DNA from: Flavobacterium sp. ENC | Lineage (GTDB): Bacteria > Bacteroidota > Bacteroidia > Flavobacteriales > Flavobacteriaceae | DNA: 64,000 nt | Assembly: GCF_020991415.1 (NCBI RefSeq) | Contig: NZ_JAJMOY010000001.1 | Coordinates: 124,001-188,000 of the forward strand | Direction: 5' to 3' | Shown: in pieces, positions 51,593 to 60,253 of the stretch | Position numbering within the stretch: the first letter of the stretch is position 1 | Layout of the letters: each line of letters begins with the position of its first letter | Made by a program: the position numbers and the translations under genes | The notes under the pieces: generated by a model | What the model was told of the DNA's origin: nothing | The model's database searches: none | The model's input: only the letters and a program-made list of their open reading frames with translations

Positions 51593-52246
51593 TTATTTTT
51601 CCAAAACGATAGTGGTAAAAGCCCTGTCCATAAATTCGCCGGTTTTGCTTTTTACTTTTTCGGTTAAGGTTTCGGTGTAAACAATTTTAAATGCTGTTTT
51701 TTCGATTAACTGCTTTGCTGTTTCTGTGCTGTAAAGGGTAAATTCGTATGCTGTAAACGGTAGCTGCTTCATGAAACTTTCCTCCGCAAATGTTAAGCAG
51801 AAATTTCCAGCTGCCTTTAAAATCCTGTAGATTTCCATGAGAAATTTTTCAGGTTCCTGCCAAAAATAAATAGTGTTTACGGTGAAAATTTTATCAAAAA
51901 ACGAATTCTGAAACGGAATTGCATTTCCATCATAAAGCGAAAAGAAAGCCTGTTTTTGAGAGACCAAATTTCTATTGATCCGGCGCGCCTCCTGAAACAT
52001 TAATTCAGACATTTCGAGTCCGTAATAGGTTAATTTTTCAGCTTGCTGCATTACAAATTCTACATGGCCGGCATTTCCGTGACCCAGTTCCAGAATTTTG
52101 TTTTCTGCTGCAATATTTAAGTTCTGAATCGAATGACGGGTCATGTTGATGTTGGTTTCATGCATCATGTTCGCCATCTCAATTCCTTTTTCTCCGTTGG
52201 GGTGTTTGAGTTGTGCCGCGATTGCTTGTAATTCTTCTTTTTTCAT
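51593..52246 (-). CDS. Class I SAM-dependent methyltransferase
   Basis: The 217-residue protein has a Rossmann-type methyltransferase core. Motif I is KILELGHGNAGHVEFV (SAM-binding), followed by YYGLEMSELMFQEARR and the acidic post-motif, then FDKIFTVNTIYFW with an acceptor-side aromatic. It resembles methyltransferase domain 11 proteins and has no extra domain. The substrate is unknown. It precedes no clear partner, but lies upstream of metF with a palindromic repeat between. Confidence 0.85.
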   Translation of the reverse strand: MKKEELQAIAAQLKHPNGEKGIEMANMMHETNINMTRHSIQNLNIAAENKILELGHGNAGHVEFVMQQAEKLTYYGLEMSELMFQEARRINRNLVSQKQAFFSLYDGNAIPFQNSFFDKIFTVNTIYFWQEPEKFLMEIYRILKAAGNFCLTFAEESFMKQLPFTAYEFTLYSTETAKQLIEKTAFKIVYTETLTEKVKSKTGEFMDRAFTTIVLEK

Positions 52247-52332
52247 AAACTTAATTTAAATTCCAAATAAAAAATTGCTTCGCCAATTCGCTATCGCTCG
52301 TGCCCAAATTCCAATCTGTTTGGTCATTGCAG

Positions 52333-52395
52333 GGAACGAAGCAACCGCACTAAAATAAGCACTACGGAGATGCTTTTATGAGATTGCTTCGTTCC
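52333..52395. repeat. Palindromic element with GGAACGAAGCAA ends
   Basis: GGAACGAAGCAA at 52333-52344 is inverted at 52384-52395, flanked by CATTGCA-like bases that suggest a longer decayed palindrome (GTCATTGC...GCAAT). It lies 11 bases past the metF stop, in the gap to the methyltransferase gene. Confidence 0.6.
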
Positions 52396-52406
52396 TAGCA
52401 AGGACC

Positions 52407-53363
52407 TTAAAAAATACGGCTCGCAATTTGGCGGATATTCTCTGATTTTCCCATGGAATAATAATGCAGTACCGGAACTCCTGCCGCTTTTAATTCTAGC
52501 GACTGCTGAATCGCCCATTCAATTCCGACTTGTTTTATCTCTGCATTATCTTTGCATTTATCCACTTCATGAATTAAATCTTCCGGTAAATCTATTCGGA
52601 AAATCTGTGGCAGAATCTGTAAATGTCTTTTCACAGCGATAGGTTTGATCCCCGGAATGATCGGCACGGTAATTCCCATTTCTCTGGCTTTTGCCACAAA
52701 TTCGAAATATTTAGTGTTGTCGAAAAACATTTGCGTTACTACGTAATCAGCTCCGGCATCTACCTTTTCTTTAAGTCTTTTCAAATCCGACTGAAGCGAT
52801 GGCGATTCTAAATGTTTCTCCGGATAACCGGCAACTCCAATACAGAAATCAGCTTTGTTATCGATATCCATTACTTCATGCAGGTATTTTCCCTGATTCA
52901 GCAAACTGATTTGTTTTACCAGATCGATCGCGTAATCATTCCCTCCTGCTTTTGGAATAAAATATTGTTCGTCTTTCATGGCATCGCCCCGCAAAGCCAT
53001 GATGTTATCAATTCCTAAGTAATTACAATCCACCAGAAGATATTCTGTTTCTTCTTTGGTAAAACCTCCGCAGAGTACGTGAGGTACGGTATCTACATTG
53101 TACTTATGTTTTATAGAAGCGCAGATTCCAAGCGTTCCAGGGCGCATACGGGTCAGTTTTTTGTCTAATAGTCCGTTGCCTTTGTCGATGTAGATGTATT
53201 CTTCGCGTGAAGTGGTTACATCAATAAACGGTGGTTTAAACTCCATCAACGGATCGATATTATCGTATAATTCCTGAATGCTTTTCCCCTTCTGAGGCGG
53301 AATAATTTCAAATGAAAATAATGTATTTCCTTTGGCGTTTTCTATATGTTCTGTTACTTTCAT
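52407..53363 (-). CDS. metF: Methylenetetrahydrofolate reductase
   Basis: MetF reduces 5,10-methylene-THF to 5-methyl-THF with FAD, giving the methyl donor for MetH and MetE. The 318-residue protein begins KVTEHIENAKGNTLFSFEIIPPQKGKS with the catalytic Glu in FEIIPP. It carries the FAD/folate motifs NIMALRGDAMKDEQ and AGADYVVTQMFFDN. It follows the second metH gene with 158 bases of repeat sequence between, and is probably the last gene under the SAM riboswitch. The length is normal for the bacterial form. Confidence 0.95.
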   Translation of the reverse strand: MKVTEHIENAKGNTLFSFEIIPPQKGKSIQELYDNIDPLMEFKPPFIDVTTSREEYIYIDKGNGLLDKKLTRMRPGTLGICASIKHKYNVDTVPHVLCGGFTKEETEYLLVDCNYLGIDNIMALRGDAMKDEQYFIPKAGGNDYAIDLVKQISLLNQGKYLHEVMDIDNKADFCIGVAGYPEKHLESPSLQSDLKRLKEKVDAGADYVVTQMFFDNTKYFEFVAKAREMGITVPIIPGIKPIAVKRHLQILPQIFRIDLPEDLIHEVDKCKDNAEIKQVGIEWAIQQSLELKAAGVPVLHYYSMGKSENIRQIASRIF

Positions 53364-53521
53364 TTTTAAATTATGAGTTATGAGTTATGAATTTTGAGTT
53401 TGAATTGTGTAAAAAATCTGAATCAAAAAACGTAAATCAAATATCTTTTTTGTTTCAGGTTTCAGGTTTCAGGTTACTTTGGATATCCTGAAACCTGAAA
53501 CTAAATAAACCTGAAACTATT
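53364..53521. repeat. Word-like repeats between metH and metF (TTTCAGG and GAGTTATGAG)
   Basis: ATGAGTTATGAGTTATGA occurs near 53374. Further on, GTTTCAGG repeats three times (from 53452) and CCTGAAAC is its inverse (53487-53501 and 53510-53517), which makes a strong potential hairpin between the two genes of the operon. Confidence 0.65.
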
Positions 53522-56197
53522 TTAATCTGCTATATTAGGGTTCAACCACTTCATCGCGTAATCTGTGGGAACATTTCGTCGTTTGGCATAATCGACCACC
53601 TGATCTTCTTTTATTTTTCCGAGTCCGAAGTATTTGCTTTTTGGATTTCCGAAATAATAACCCGATACGGATGATGCCGGCCACATGGCCATACTTTCCG
53701 TTAAGGTTACACCAATTTCTTCAGCTACATTCAGAAGTTTCCAGATTGTTGGTTTCTCCAGGTGATCGGGACATGCCGGATAGCCCGGTGCCGGACGGAT
53801 TCCTTTATAATTTTCCTCGATTAGATCTTCTGTCGAAAGTGATTCTTCTGCATCATAACCCCAGAAATCCTGACGTACTTTTTCGTGTAAATATTCCGCG
53901 AAAGCTTCAGCAAAACGATCCGCTAATGCTTTGACCATAATCGAATTGTAATCGTCCAGGTCCTTTTCAAATTCGGCTGCCCATTCGTCTACGCCAAAAC
54001 CGGTTGTAACACAAAATGCGCCGATATAATCTGTAATTCCGGAATCTTTTGGCAGAATAAAATCAGACAAAGCGATGTTTGGCGCTCCTTTTGTCTTTTG
54101 TGACTGTTGACGAAGGGTCAGGAATTTCTCCAGTACTTTTCCGTTTTCATCACGCAATTCGATATCATCGTCATCAATCTGGTTCGCAGGGAAAATACCG
54201 TAAATTCCTTTGGCGGATAGTTTTTTCTCTGCCAGAATCACTTTTAACATGGCCTGAGCATCTGCAAAAAGAGAAGTTGCTTCTGTTCCCACCACCTCAT
54301 CGGTTAAAATCGCCGGATATTTCCCGAACAATTCCCAGGTTCTGAAAAATGGGGTCCAGTCGATATACGGAACCAAAACATCCAGTTCGACTTCAATAAT
54401 TTGTTTGCCAATTACTTTTGGTTTAACTGGCGTATATTCGTCCCAATCCAGTTGGAGTTTGTTTTTACGGGCCTGTTCAATCGTCAGGAAGTTTTTATCT
54501 CTCGAACGATTTAAAAATGTTTCCCTAAACGCATCATATTCTGCCCGAATATCGCTTGCATATATTTTACGGTTATGATCTAACAGATTTCCTGCAACGG
54601 TAACGGCTCTCGAAGCATCGTTGACGTGGATTACGGTTTCCCTGTATTGCGGAGCGATTTTCACGGCGGTATGCGCGCGCGAAGTGGTTGCCCCGCCAAT
54701 CATAATGGGAATTTTAATTCCCTGTTTGTCTAATTCTTTGGCCAGGTACACCATTTCGTCAAGCGAAGGGGTGATCAGTCCGCTTAATCCGATAATGTCT
54801 ACATTGTGTTCAATCGCTGCAGCAATAATTTTTTCCGGAGGCACCATAACCCCAAGATCTACAATCTCGTAATTGTTACAGGCCAAAACCACCGAAACGA
54901 TGTTTTTACCAATATCGTGAACGTCCCCTTTTACGGTTGCCATCAGGATTTTTCCGTTTCCTTGTTTGTCGCCGGCTTGTTTGCTGGCTTCAATATACGG
55001 CAATAAATACGCCACGGCTTTTTTCATTACACGTGCCGATTTCACTACCTGAGGCAGGAACATTTTTCCGCTTCCGAATAAATCTCCAACCACATTCATT
55101 CCCGTCATCAAATTGATTTCGATCACTTCAATTGGTTTTGTTGCAGCTAAACGTGCCTCTTCGACATCAATTTCTATAAAAGCATCAACTCCTTTTACCA
55201 GGGAATGCGTGATACGTTCCTGAACCGTTCCTAAACGCCATTCCTGAATCGCTTTTTCATCTGATTTTACTTCGCCTTTTACGTTTTCAGCAAAATCTAA
55301 AAGTCGTTCCGTTGCGTCGTCGCGTCTGTTCAGAATTACATCTTCAACATGCTCCAGTAAGTCTTTTGGAATATCATCGTAAATCGAAAGCATTTCCGGA
55401 TTTACAATTCCCATCGTCATTCCGTTCTGAATGGCGTGGTATAAAAATACCGAGTGCATGGCTTCACGAACGGTATCATTTCCTCTGAAAGAAAACGAAA
55501 CGTTACTTACTCCTCCACTAATATGGGCATGTGGCAGGTTTTCGCGAACCCATTTTGTACCTCTGAAAAAGTCCAAAGCGTTTAAGCGATGTTCTTCCAT
55601 TCCGGTGGCAACGGGAAAAATATTCAAATCGAAAATAATATCCTGCGGAGGAAAACCAACTTTATTAACCAGAATATCATACGAACGCTGACAAATCTCC
55701 ACTCTTCGTTCGAAATTATCGGCCTGGCCCACTTCATCAAAAGCCATGATAATCGCCGCCGCTCCGTAACGTTTGATTAATTTGGCGTGGTGTATAAAGG
55801 CTTCTTCGCCTTCTTTCAAAGAGATCGAGTTGACAACGCTTTTTCCTTGTACTACTTTTAGACCTGCTTCGATGATTTCCCATTTCGAGCTGTCAATCAT
55901 AATCGGCACTCTCGAAATATCAGGTTCGGATGCAATTAAATTCAGGAATTTTGTCATTGCCTGAACGCCATCCAGCATTCCTTCATCCATATTAATATCG
56001 ATGATCTGTGCTCCTCCTTCTACCTGCTGTCTTGCAATATCAAGCGCCTCGTCATATTTCTCTTCCTTGATTAATCGAAGGAATTTTCGCGAACCGGTTA
56101 CGTTCGTACGCTCGCCAATGTTTACAAAAACACTGGTTGGCGTAATGATTAAGGGTTCTAATCCTGCTAATACAAGGTCTCTTCTGTTTTCTGCCAT
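53522..56197 (-). CDS. metH: Methionine synthase MetH, folate/B12/activation part (split gene)
   Basis: The 891-residue protein lacks the homocysteine domain and starts at the pterin-binding domain (about residues 14-270, with [13 protein letters not shown]). A cap and a cobalamin-binding domain follow (about 340-560), with the DxHxxG motif Asp425, His427 and Gly430 in [12 protein letters not shown]. The last part is the AdoMet-dependent activation domain (about 570-885, with [12 protein letters not shown]). The missing homocysteine-binding module is encoded by the gene at 56677. Together they carry methyl from methyl-THF to homocysteine through methylcobalamin. A 479-base tandem-repeat gap separates the two genes. 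The AUG start is well supported. Confidence 0.95.
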   Translation of the reverse strand: MAENRRDLVLAGLEPLIITPTSVFVNIGERTNVTGSRKFLRLIKEEKYDEALDIARQQVEGGAQIIDINMDEGMLDGVQAMTKFLNLIASEPDISRVPIMIDSSKWEIIEAGLKVVQGKSVVNSISLKEGEEAFIHHAKLIKRYGAAAIIMAFDEVGQADNFERRVEICQRSYDILVNKVGFPPQDIIFDLNIFPVATGMEEHRLNALDFFRGTKWVRENLPHAHISGGVSNVSFSFRGNDTVREAMHSVFLYHAIQNGMTMGIVNPEMLSIYDDIPKDLLEHVEDVILNRRDDATERLLDFAENVKGEVKSDEKAIQEWRLGTVQERITHSLVKGVDAFIEIDVEEARLAATKPIEVIEINLMTGMNVVGDLFGSGKMFLPQVVKSARVMKKAVAYLLPYIEASKQAGDKQGNGKILMATVKGDVHDIGKNIVSVVLACNNYEIVDLGVMVPPEKIIAAAIEHNVDIIGLSGLITPSLDEMVYLAKELDKQGIKIPIMIGGATTSRAHTAVKIAPQYRETVIHVNDASRAVTVAGNLLDHNRKIYASDIRAEYDAFRETFLNRSRDKNFLTIEQARKNKLQLDWDEYTPVKPKVIGKQIIEVELDVLVPYIDWTPFFRTWELFGKYPAILTDEVVGTEATSLFADAQAMLKVILAEKKLSAKGIYGIFPANQIDDDDIELRDENGKVLEKFLTLRQQSQKTKGAPNIALSDFILPKDSGITDYIGAFCVTTGFGVDEWAAEFEKDLDDYNSIMVKALADRFAEAFAEYLHEKVRQDFWGYDAEESLSTEDLIEENYKGIRPAPGYPACPDHLEKPTIWKLLNVAEEIGVTLTESMAMWPASSVSGYYFGNPKSKYFGLGKIKEDQVVDYAKRRNVPTDYAMKWLNPNIAD

Positions 56198-56292
56198 TTT
56201 TTCTAAGTTACTAAGGTCCTAAGGTGCTTAGGGTCTAAGTTTTTTTTATTCTTTATTTTCTTTCCTGCAAGGTTTTCAAAACGTTGTAGGTG
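56198..56292. repeat. Word-like repeat tract CTAAGG and leading bases before the array
   Basis: CTAAGTTACTAAGGTCCTAAGGTGCTTAGGGTCTAAG directly precedes the second metH gene's start, on its 5' side. It may fold as an imperfect hairpin in the leader of that gene. Confidence 0.5.
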
Positions 56293-56676
56293 TTTTTTTC
56301 TTGTGCATGTCCAATAAAACCCGTTCAATCCGTGAAATCTGTGTCAAAAACTTAACGGTTTGTTTTATTCACGTATCATAAAAGGTTTGCCACGAATTCC
56401 TCTAATTCCCTCTAATTTTTTCTTGCCACTGATTAAAGGATTATTGCAGATTTTTTTTATGTGTTTCCGGTAAAATCCGTTTAATCCGTGAAATTTGTGC
56501 CAAAAACTTAACGGTTTGTTTTATTCACGTATCATAAAGGTTTGCCACGAATTCCTCTAATTCCCTCTAATTTTTTCTTGCCACTGATTACAGGATTATT
56601 GCGGATTTTTTTTTATGCATTTCCGGTAAAATCCTTTTAATCCGTGAAATCTGTGGCAAAAACTTAGCGGTTTGTT
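56293..56676. repeat. Tandem 156-bp repeat array (about 2.3 copies) between the two metH genes
   Basis: CTTAACGGTTTGTTTTATTC occurs at 56351 and 56507, and its diverged form CTTAGCGGTTTGTTTTAT at 56663. The period is therefore exactly 156 bases. Each unit holds the words GCCACGAATTCCTCTAATTC, TTGCCACTGATTA and AATCCGTGAAAT. The array stops right at the TAA of the homocysteine-domain gene, with the last shared bases TTTTAT containing the complement of that stop. No open frame is preserved in it, and no CRISPR-like spacer structure exists. Confidence 0.85.
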
Positions 56677-57681
56677 TTATACCAATATTGGCGCTACTCT
56701 AGGCTTATAATCCTTTGCCACTTCTGCAATTAATCGAATATGATCCGGAGTTGTTCCGCAACAACCGCCTATAATGTTGATTAAATTGTCATCTAAATAT
56801 TCTTTGATTAAAGCCTGGGTTTGTTCCGGTGTTTCATCATATTGTCCGAATGCGTTGGGTAAACCCGCGTTTGGGTGTGCCGAAACGTTGAACTGTGTAT
56901 GCTGTGATAATGTTTTTAAATATGGCTTCAATAAATCGGCTCCAAGAGCGCAATTGAAACCTACACTTAATAACGGAATATGCGATACAGAAATCAAAAA
57001 CGCTTCTACCGTTTGCCCGGAAAGTGTTCTTCCGGAAGCATCGGTAATCGTTCCTGAGACCATGATTGGAATATCCAGGTTGCGTTCGTCTTTTACTTCT
57101 TCGATGGCGAAAAGTGCTGCTTTAGCATTTAACGTATCGAAAATCGTTTCTACTAAAAGTAAATCGCAGCCGCCATCCATTAAGGCTTCTACTTGTTGTT
57201 TGTAGGCAATTCGCAAATCATCAAACGTTACGGCCCTGTAACCCGGATCGTTTACGTCTGGCGACATACTTGCCGTTCTGTTGGTCGGTCCGATGGATCC
57301 GGCTACGAAACGCGGTTTGTCCGGATTTTTAGCGGTGAATTCATCTGCTACCTGACGGGCAAGTTTAGCTGATTCATAGTTTAATTCATAAACCAGATCT
57401 TCCAGGAAATAATCGGCCATACCAATCGTCGTTCCTGAAAAAGTGTTGGTTTCTACGATGTCTGCACCCGCTTCATAATAAGCGGCGTGGACATCGCGAA
57501 TAGCTTGTGGTTGTGTTATGGATAGTAAATCGTTGTTTCCTTTTAACGGATGTGGAAAATCCTTGAAACGCTCGCCACGAAAATCTTCTTCGGAGAAGTT
57601 ATAGCGCTGCAGCATCGTTCCCATCGCTCCGTCAAGGATTAGGATATTTTTTTTAATGGCTTCCTGAATTGTTATTGACAT
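56677..57681 (-). CDS. metH: Methionine synthase MetH, homocysteine S-methyltransferase part (split gene)
   Basis: The 334-residue protein is a (betaalpha)8 barrel homocysteine S-methyltransferase domain, starting [20 protein letters not shown]. The zinc site is Cys244 (GFNC) plus Cys307 and Cys308 (GGCCGT), close to Cys247, Cys310 and Cys311 of E. coli MetH. It matches the N-terminal half of MetH and must work with the separate pterin/B12/activation protein encoded after it. It is the first gene downstream of the SAM-I riboswitch. A standalone betaine-type or SAM-type methyltransferase is less likely, given the partner gene. Confidence 0.95.
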   Translation of the reverse strand: MSITIQEAIKKNILILDGAMGTMLQRYNFSEEDFRGERFKDFPHPLKGNNDLLSITQPQAIRDVHAAYYEAGADIVETNTFSGTTIGMADYFLEDLVYELNYESAKLARQVADEFTAKNPDKPRFVAGSIGPTNRTASMSPDVNDPGYRAVTFDDLRIAYKQQVEALMDGGCDLLLVETIFDTLNAKAALFAIEEVKDERNLDIPIMVSGTITDASGRTLSGQTVEAFLISVSHIPLLSVGFNCALGADLLKPYLKTLSQHTQFNVSAHPNAGLPNAFGQYDETPEQTQALIKEYLDDNLINIIGGCCGTTPDHIRLIAEVAKDYKPRVAPILV

Positions 57682-57754
57682 GTTTTTTTTATCTTTTAGC
57701 TGCTAAGACTGTAAGGTTCTGAGAAGCTAAGTTTCTTATTAAATTATAATTTCG

Positions 57755-57797
57755 AATTTAAACCAGACGGGTTTTGAAAACCGGTCTGGTTTAAATT
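57755..57797 (-). terminator. Long hairpin between SAM riboswitch and metH (possible expression platform)
   Basis: AATTTAAACCAGAC (57755-57768) and GTCTGGTTTAAATT (57784-57797) are perfect 14-base arms, extended by further G-C and A-T pairs around the loop. Read on the minus strand it lies after the aptamer and 74 bases before the metH start. No strong T run follows on that strand, so it may act as an attenuator or as an RNA structure in the 5' leader. Confidence 0.6.
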
Positions 57798-57901
57798 GAC
57801 GGCAAAAATGTGCCAATGCTTCGCTCATGATACTGAATTCAGTAAAATAATATTGTATGGTTGTCAGGAAGAGTTTTGAGAAATACGTTTATGTATTTTG
57901 T

Positions 57902-58011
57902 GTTATCTATCTTTAATACTAAGAATAGTATAAAGTAGAATGTAGCACCTTCTTTATGATAAAGGGTTGCTAAGGTTTCATTGGGTCTTTCCCTCCGCCT
58001 TTCGTGATAAC
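57902..58011 (-). ncRNA. SAM-I (S-box) riboswitch aptamer
   Basis: Read on the minus strand, GTTATC at the start pairs with GATAAC at the end (P1). Between them come the hallmark GGCGGAGGGA block, GACCCAATGAAACC, GCAACC and AAGGTGCTA, in the order of the S-box consensus. A further stem (ATACT...AGTAT) fits P4. SAM-I riboswitches usually turn methionine genes off when SAM is high. The aptamer is transcribed toward the split metH genes and metF, with a good promoter at 58035-58065. Confidence 0.93.
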
Positions 58012-58034
58012 TTTCAATAATTTTAAGAACAGTG

Positions 58035-58065
58035 CAAAGGTATGAAATAGCATTGCTACTTGCAA
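58035..58065 (-). promoter_or_regulatory. Promoter of the riboswitch-metH-metF unit
   Basis: On the minus strand TTG (58065-58063) is followed by 20 bases and TACCTTTG (58042-58035), close to the Bacteroidota consensus. Transcription would begin about 7 bases on, close to the aptamer P1 strand. Confidence 0.75.
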
Positions 58066-58079
58066 GTTTTTTTTTTGAA

Positions 58080-58165
58080 GATGCTGAGATGCTAAGTGAC
58101 TAAGATTCTAAGGTTTTTTTAAAGGTGGTGAAATTCTGAGATATTAAGGTTCCAAGGTTACAGTT
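58080..58165. repeat. Word-like repeat tract CTAAG/GAGATGCTAAG
   Basis: GATGCTGAGATGCTAAG, TGACTAAGATTCTAAGG and AAGGTTCCAAGG follow one another upstream of the metH promoter. The inverse form (CTTAGAACCTTAG) is at 58447-58459. Confidence 0.5.
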
Positions 58166-58186
58166 TCACCTATGTTTTTCAAATAC

Positions 58187-58435
58187 AGCCCACGGCTTCA
58201 ACCGTGGAAGACGGATCGCGATTGTACACCGTGACAATGCATTTGATATGCATTACGCTCCAGTGGTTGAAACCACTGGCTATGTTTATGCTCTTCCCAA
58301 AAGCATCAATGTTTTAAAAAACGAAAAGCTCAAACCATAAGCTCCAGTGGTTGAAACCACTGGCTACGTTTATGCTTCACAAAAGCATCAATGTTTTTAA
58401 AAACGAAAAAGCCCAAACCATACGTTTGAGCTTTC
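58187..58435. repeat. Array of palindromes (CCACGG-CCGTGG and CCAGTGGTTGAAACCACTGG) and a terminator
   Basis: The palindrome CCAGTGGTTGAAACCACTGG occurs at 58260-58279 and 58344-58363. They lie in two direct copies of an 84-base unit (from 58257 and 58341) that also share AAAAGCATCAATG. A related CCACGG...CCGTGG stem is at 58190-58206. The last unit ends at a hairpin (58408-58434) that reads on the minus strand as AAAGCTCAAAC...GTTTGGGCTTT plus T residues, a terminator for the gene starting at 59532. Confidence 0.7.
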
Positions 58436-58479
58436 TATATAAAAATCTTAGAACCTTAGTATCTTATCGTCTTAGCAAC

Positions 58480-59532
58480 TTAAACAATCGCTTTCACGAC
58501 CGCTTTCGGCGCTTCTTTACGAGTTCCGTCGAAACCGTCTACACCGGAAACTGTGGTATATTTTAAAACGTATTTTTTACCCGGATTGATGATCTGGTAA
58601 GCTGCCTGACACATCAAAGTGGCTTCGTGGAAACCACAAAGGATCAGTTTTAATTTGCCGGGATATGTATTAACGTCTCCGATAGCAAAGATTCCCGGAA
58701 TATTGGTTTGGTAATCTAAGGCATTGTTTACTTTAATCGCGTTTTTCTCGATGTCCAGTCCCCAGTCTCCGATTGGTCCTAATTTAGGCGTTAATCCGAA
58801 AAGGGGAATAAAGAAATCAGTTTCGATTTTACGGTGTGCTCCGTTTTCTTCTATATCCAGAGACTCCACATGCTCAGCACCATTGATTCCGATTACTTCT
58901 GCAGGGGTGATTAGTTTAATTTTTCCGGCTGTTTTTAATTCCTGTACTTTTTCAACAGAATCTAAAGCTCCTCTAAATTCGTTTCTTCGGTGAATTAAAG
59001 TTACCTCTGAAGCTACGTTAGAAAGGAAAATACTCCAGTCTAAAGCTGAATCTCCTCCTCCGGCAATCACTACTCTCTTGTCCCTGAATTTCTCCGGGTT
59101 TTTGATGAAATATTTTACCCCTTTATCTTCATAAAACTCGATATCTTCTATAAGTGGCTTGCGTGGCTCAAAACTTCCCAAACCTCCTGCGATAGCAATC
59201 ACCGGTGCGTGAAATTTAGTTCCTTTATTTGAGGTTACGATAAAACTTCCGTCTTCTTGTTTTTCGATAGTTTCAGCGCGCTCTCCTAAAGTATAACCCG
59301 GCTCAAATTGTTTGATTTGTTCCTGTAGGTTATCAATTAAATCTCCTGCCAAAACTTCCGGGAATCCGGGAATATCATAAATAGGTTTTTTTGGATATAA
59401 TTCTGAAAGTTGTCCGCCTGCTTGTGGCAAAGCATCCAAAATATGACATTTTAATTTTAATAATCCTGCCTCAAAAACGGCAAATAAACCTGTTGGTCCT
59501 GCTCCAATTATAAGTATATCTGTTTTAATCAT
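58480..59532 (-). CDS. Thioredoxin-reductase-like ferredoxin-NADP(+) reductase
   Basis: The 350-residue flavoprotein has two Rossmann nucleotide-binding motifs: FAD-binding GAGPTGLFAVFEAG near residue 10 and the NAD(P)H-site GGGDSALDWS near residue 165. The FAD-side GDVNTYPGKLKLI completes it. It lacks the redox CxxC of thioredoxin reductases, so it fits the YumC/TrxR-like ferredoxin-NADP reductase group. It lies downstream of sulfite-reductase and siroheme genes on the same strand, and could deliver electrons to ferredoxin for sulfite reduction. That role is inferred from context. The gap of 97 bases upstream holds a possible own promoter (TTG-N20-TTCCTTTG). Confidence 0.85.
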   Translation of the reverse strand: MIKTDILIIGAGPTGLFAVFEAGLLKLKCHILDALPQAGGQLSELYPKKPIYDIPGFPEVLAGDLIDNLQEQIKQFEPGYTLGERAETIEKQEDGSFIVTSNKGTKFHAPVIAIAGGLGSFEPRKPLIEDIEFYEDKGVKYFIKNPEKFRDKRVVIAGGGDSALDWSIFLSNVASEVTLIHRRNEFRGALDSVEKVQELKTAGKIKLITPAEVIGINGAEHVESLDIEENGAHRKIETDFFIPLFGLTPKLGPIGDWGLDIEKNAIKVNNALDYQTNIPGIFAIGDVNTYPGKLKLILCGFHEATLMCQAAYQIINPGKKYVLKYTTVSGVDGFDGTRKEAPKAVVKAIV

Positions 59533-59629
59533 TATGCTTGTTGTTTATAATCATTCTTAATAATGCAAAGGAACGAATAATTTATTCTTCTGCCAATGAT
59601 TTTTGTCATTGATTTCTTTGCGAAATTTT

Positions 59630-60211
59630 TTACTCTTTATTTTTTAATGAAGCGGTGATTTCGTTCATCTTTTTTACCTTGTCTTCAAAATTGCCTTTCA
59701 GTGTTTTCCTGTATTCATTGAGGTTTTCAACCATCTGATTGATATCTTCCGGAATTACTTCTTCGAAAAACTCCCGCAGTCTTTTGGCGGTTGTTGGCGA
59801 TTTTCCGTTGGTCGAAATAGCAATTTTGACATTTCCTTTGGTGACTATTCCGCCTAGATAATAATCACATAAATCAGGCGTATCAGCGATATTGCAAATC
59901 AGATAACGCTTTCGGGACAAATCGTATACTCTTTTATTGACTTTCAGGTCATCGGTACAGGCGATTACCATGTGACGCTTTTTGAGCATTCTTTTTTTGA
60001 ACTTTGCTTCCGTCAATTTAATAGAAGGATGCTTTTCGGCTAAGACTTTAATCTCTAAATGAAAGTCCGGTGCTACAACCTCAACATTGGCATTTGGACT
60101 CGACTTCAGCAAAAAAGAAAGTTTTTCTAATCCAACGTTTCCCCCGCCCACAATTAACACATTCAGATTATGAAGTTTTAAGAATATGGGATATAATTCG
60201 TTCTGTTCCAT
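59630..60211 (-). CDS. Siroheme synthase: precorrin-2 dehydrogenase/sirohydrochlorin ferrochelatase
   Basis: The 193-residue protein matches the CysG N-terminal (Met8p-like) domain: NAD-binding NVLIVGGGNVGLEKL near residue 14 and the active-site region CNIADTPDLCDYYLGG, then STNGKSPTTAKRLREFFE. It would turn precorrin-2 into sirohydrochlorin and insert iron, finishing siroheme. The C-terminal methylase of CysG is missing here and is supplied by the separate cobA-type gene upstream. It lies 42 bases after that gene on the same strand. Confidence 0.92.
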   Translation of the reverse strand: MEQNELYPIFLKLHNLNVLIVGGGNVGLEKLSFLLKSSPNANVEVVAPDFHLEIKVLAEKHPSIKLTEAKFKKRMLKKRHMVIACTDDLKVNKRVYDLSRKRYLICNIADTPDLCDYYLGGIVTKGNVKIAISTNGKSPTTAKRLREFFEEVIPEDINQMVENLNEYRKTLKGNFEDKVKKMNEITASLKNKE

Positions 60212-60253
60212 TTTAATTTATTTTCATCTTACCAAAATTAGATGATTTATATT

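Noticed and set aside
56293..56676. CRISPR array
   Set aside because: The 156-base units are contiguous and near-identical, without short repeats, unique spacers or cas genes.
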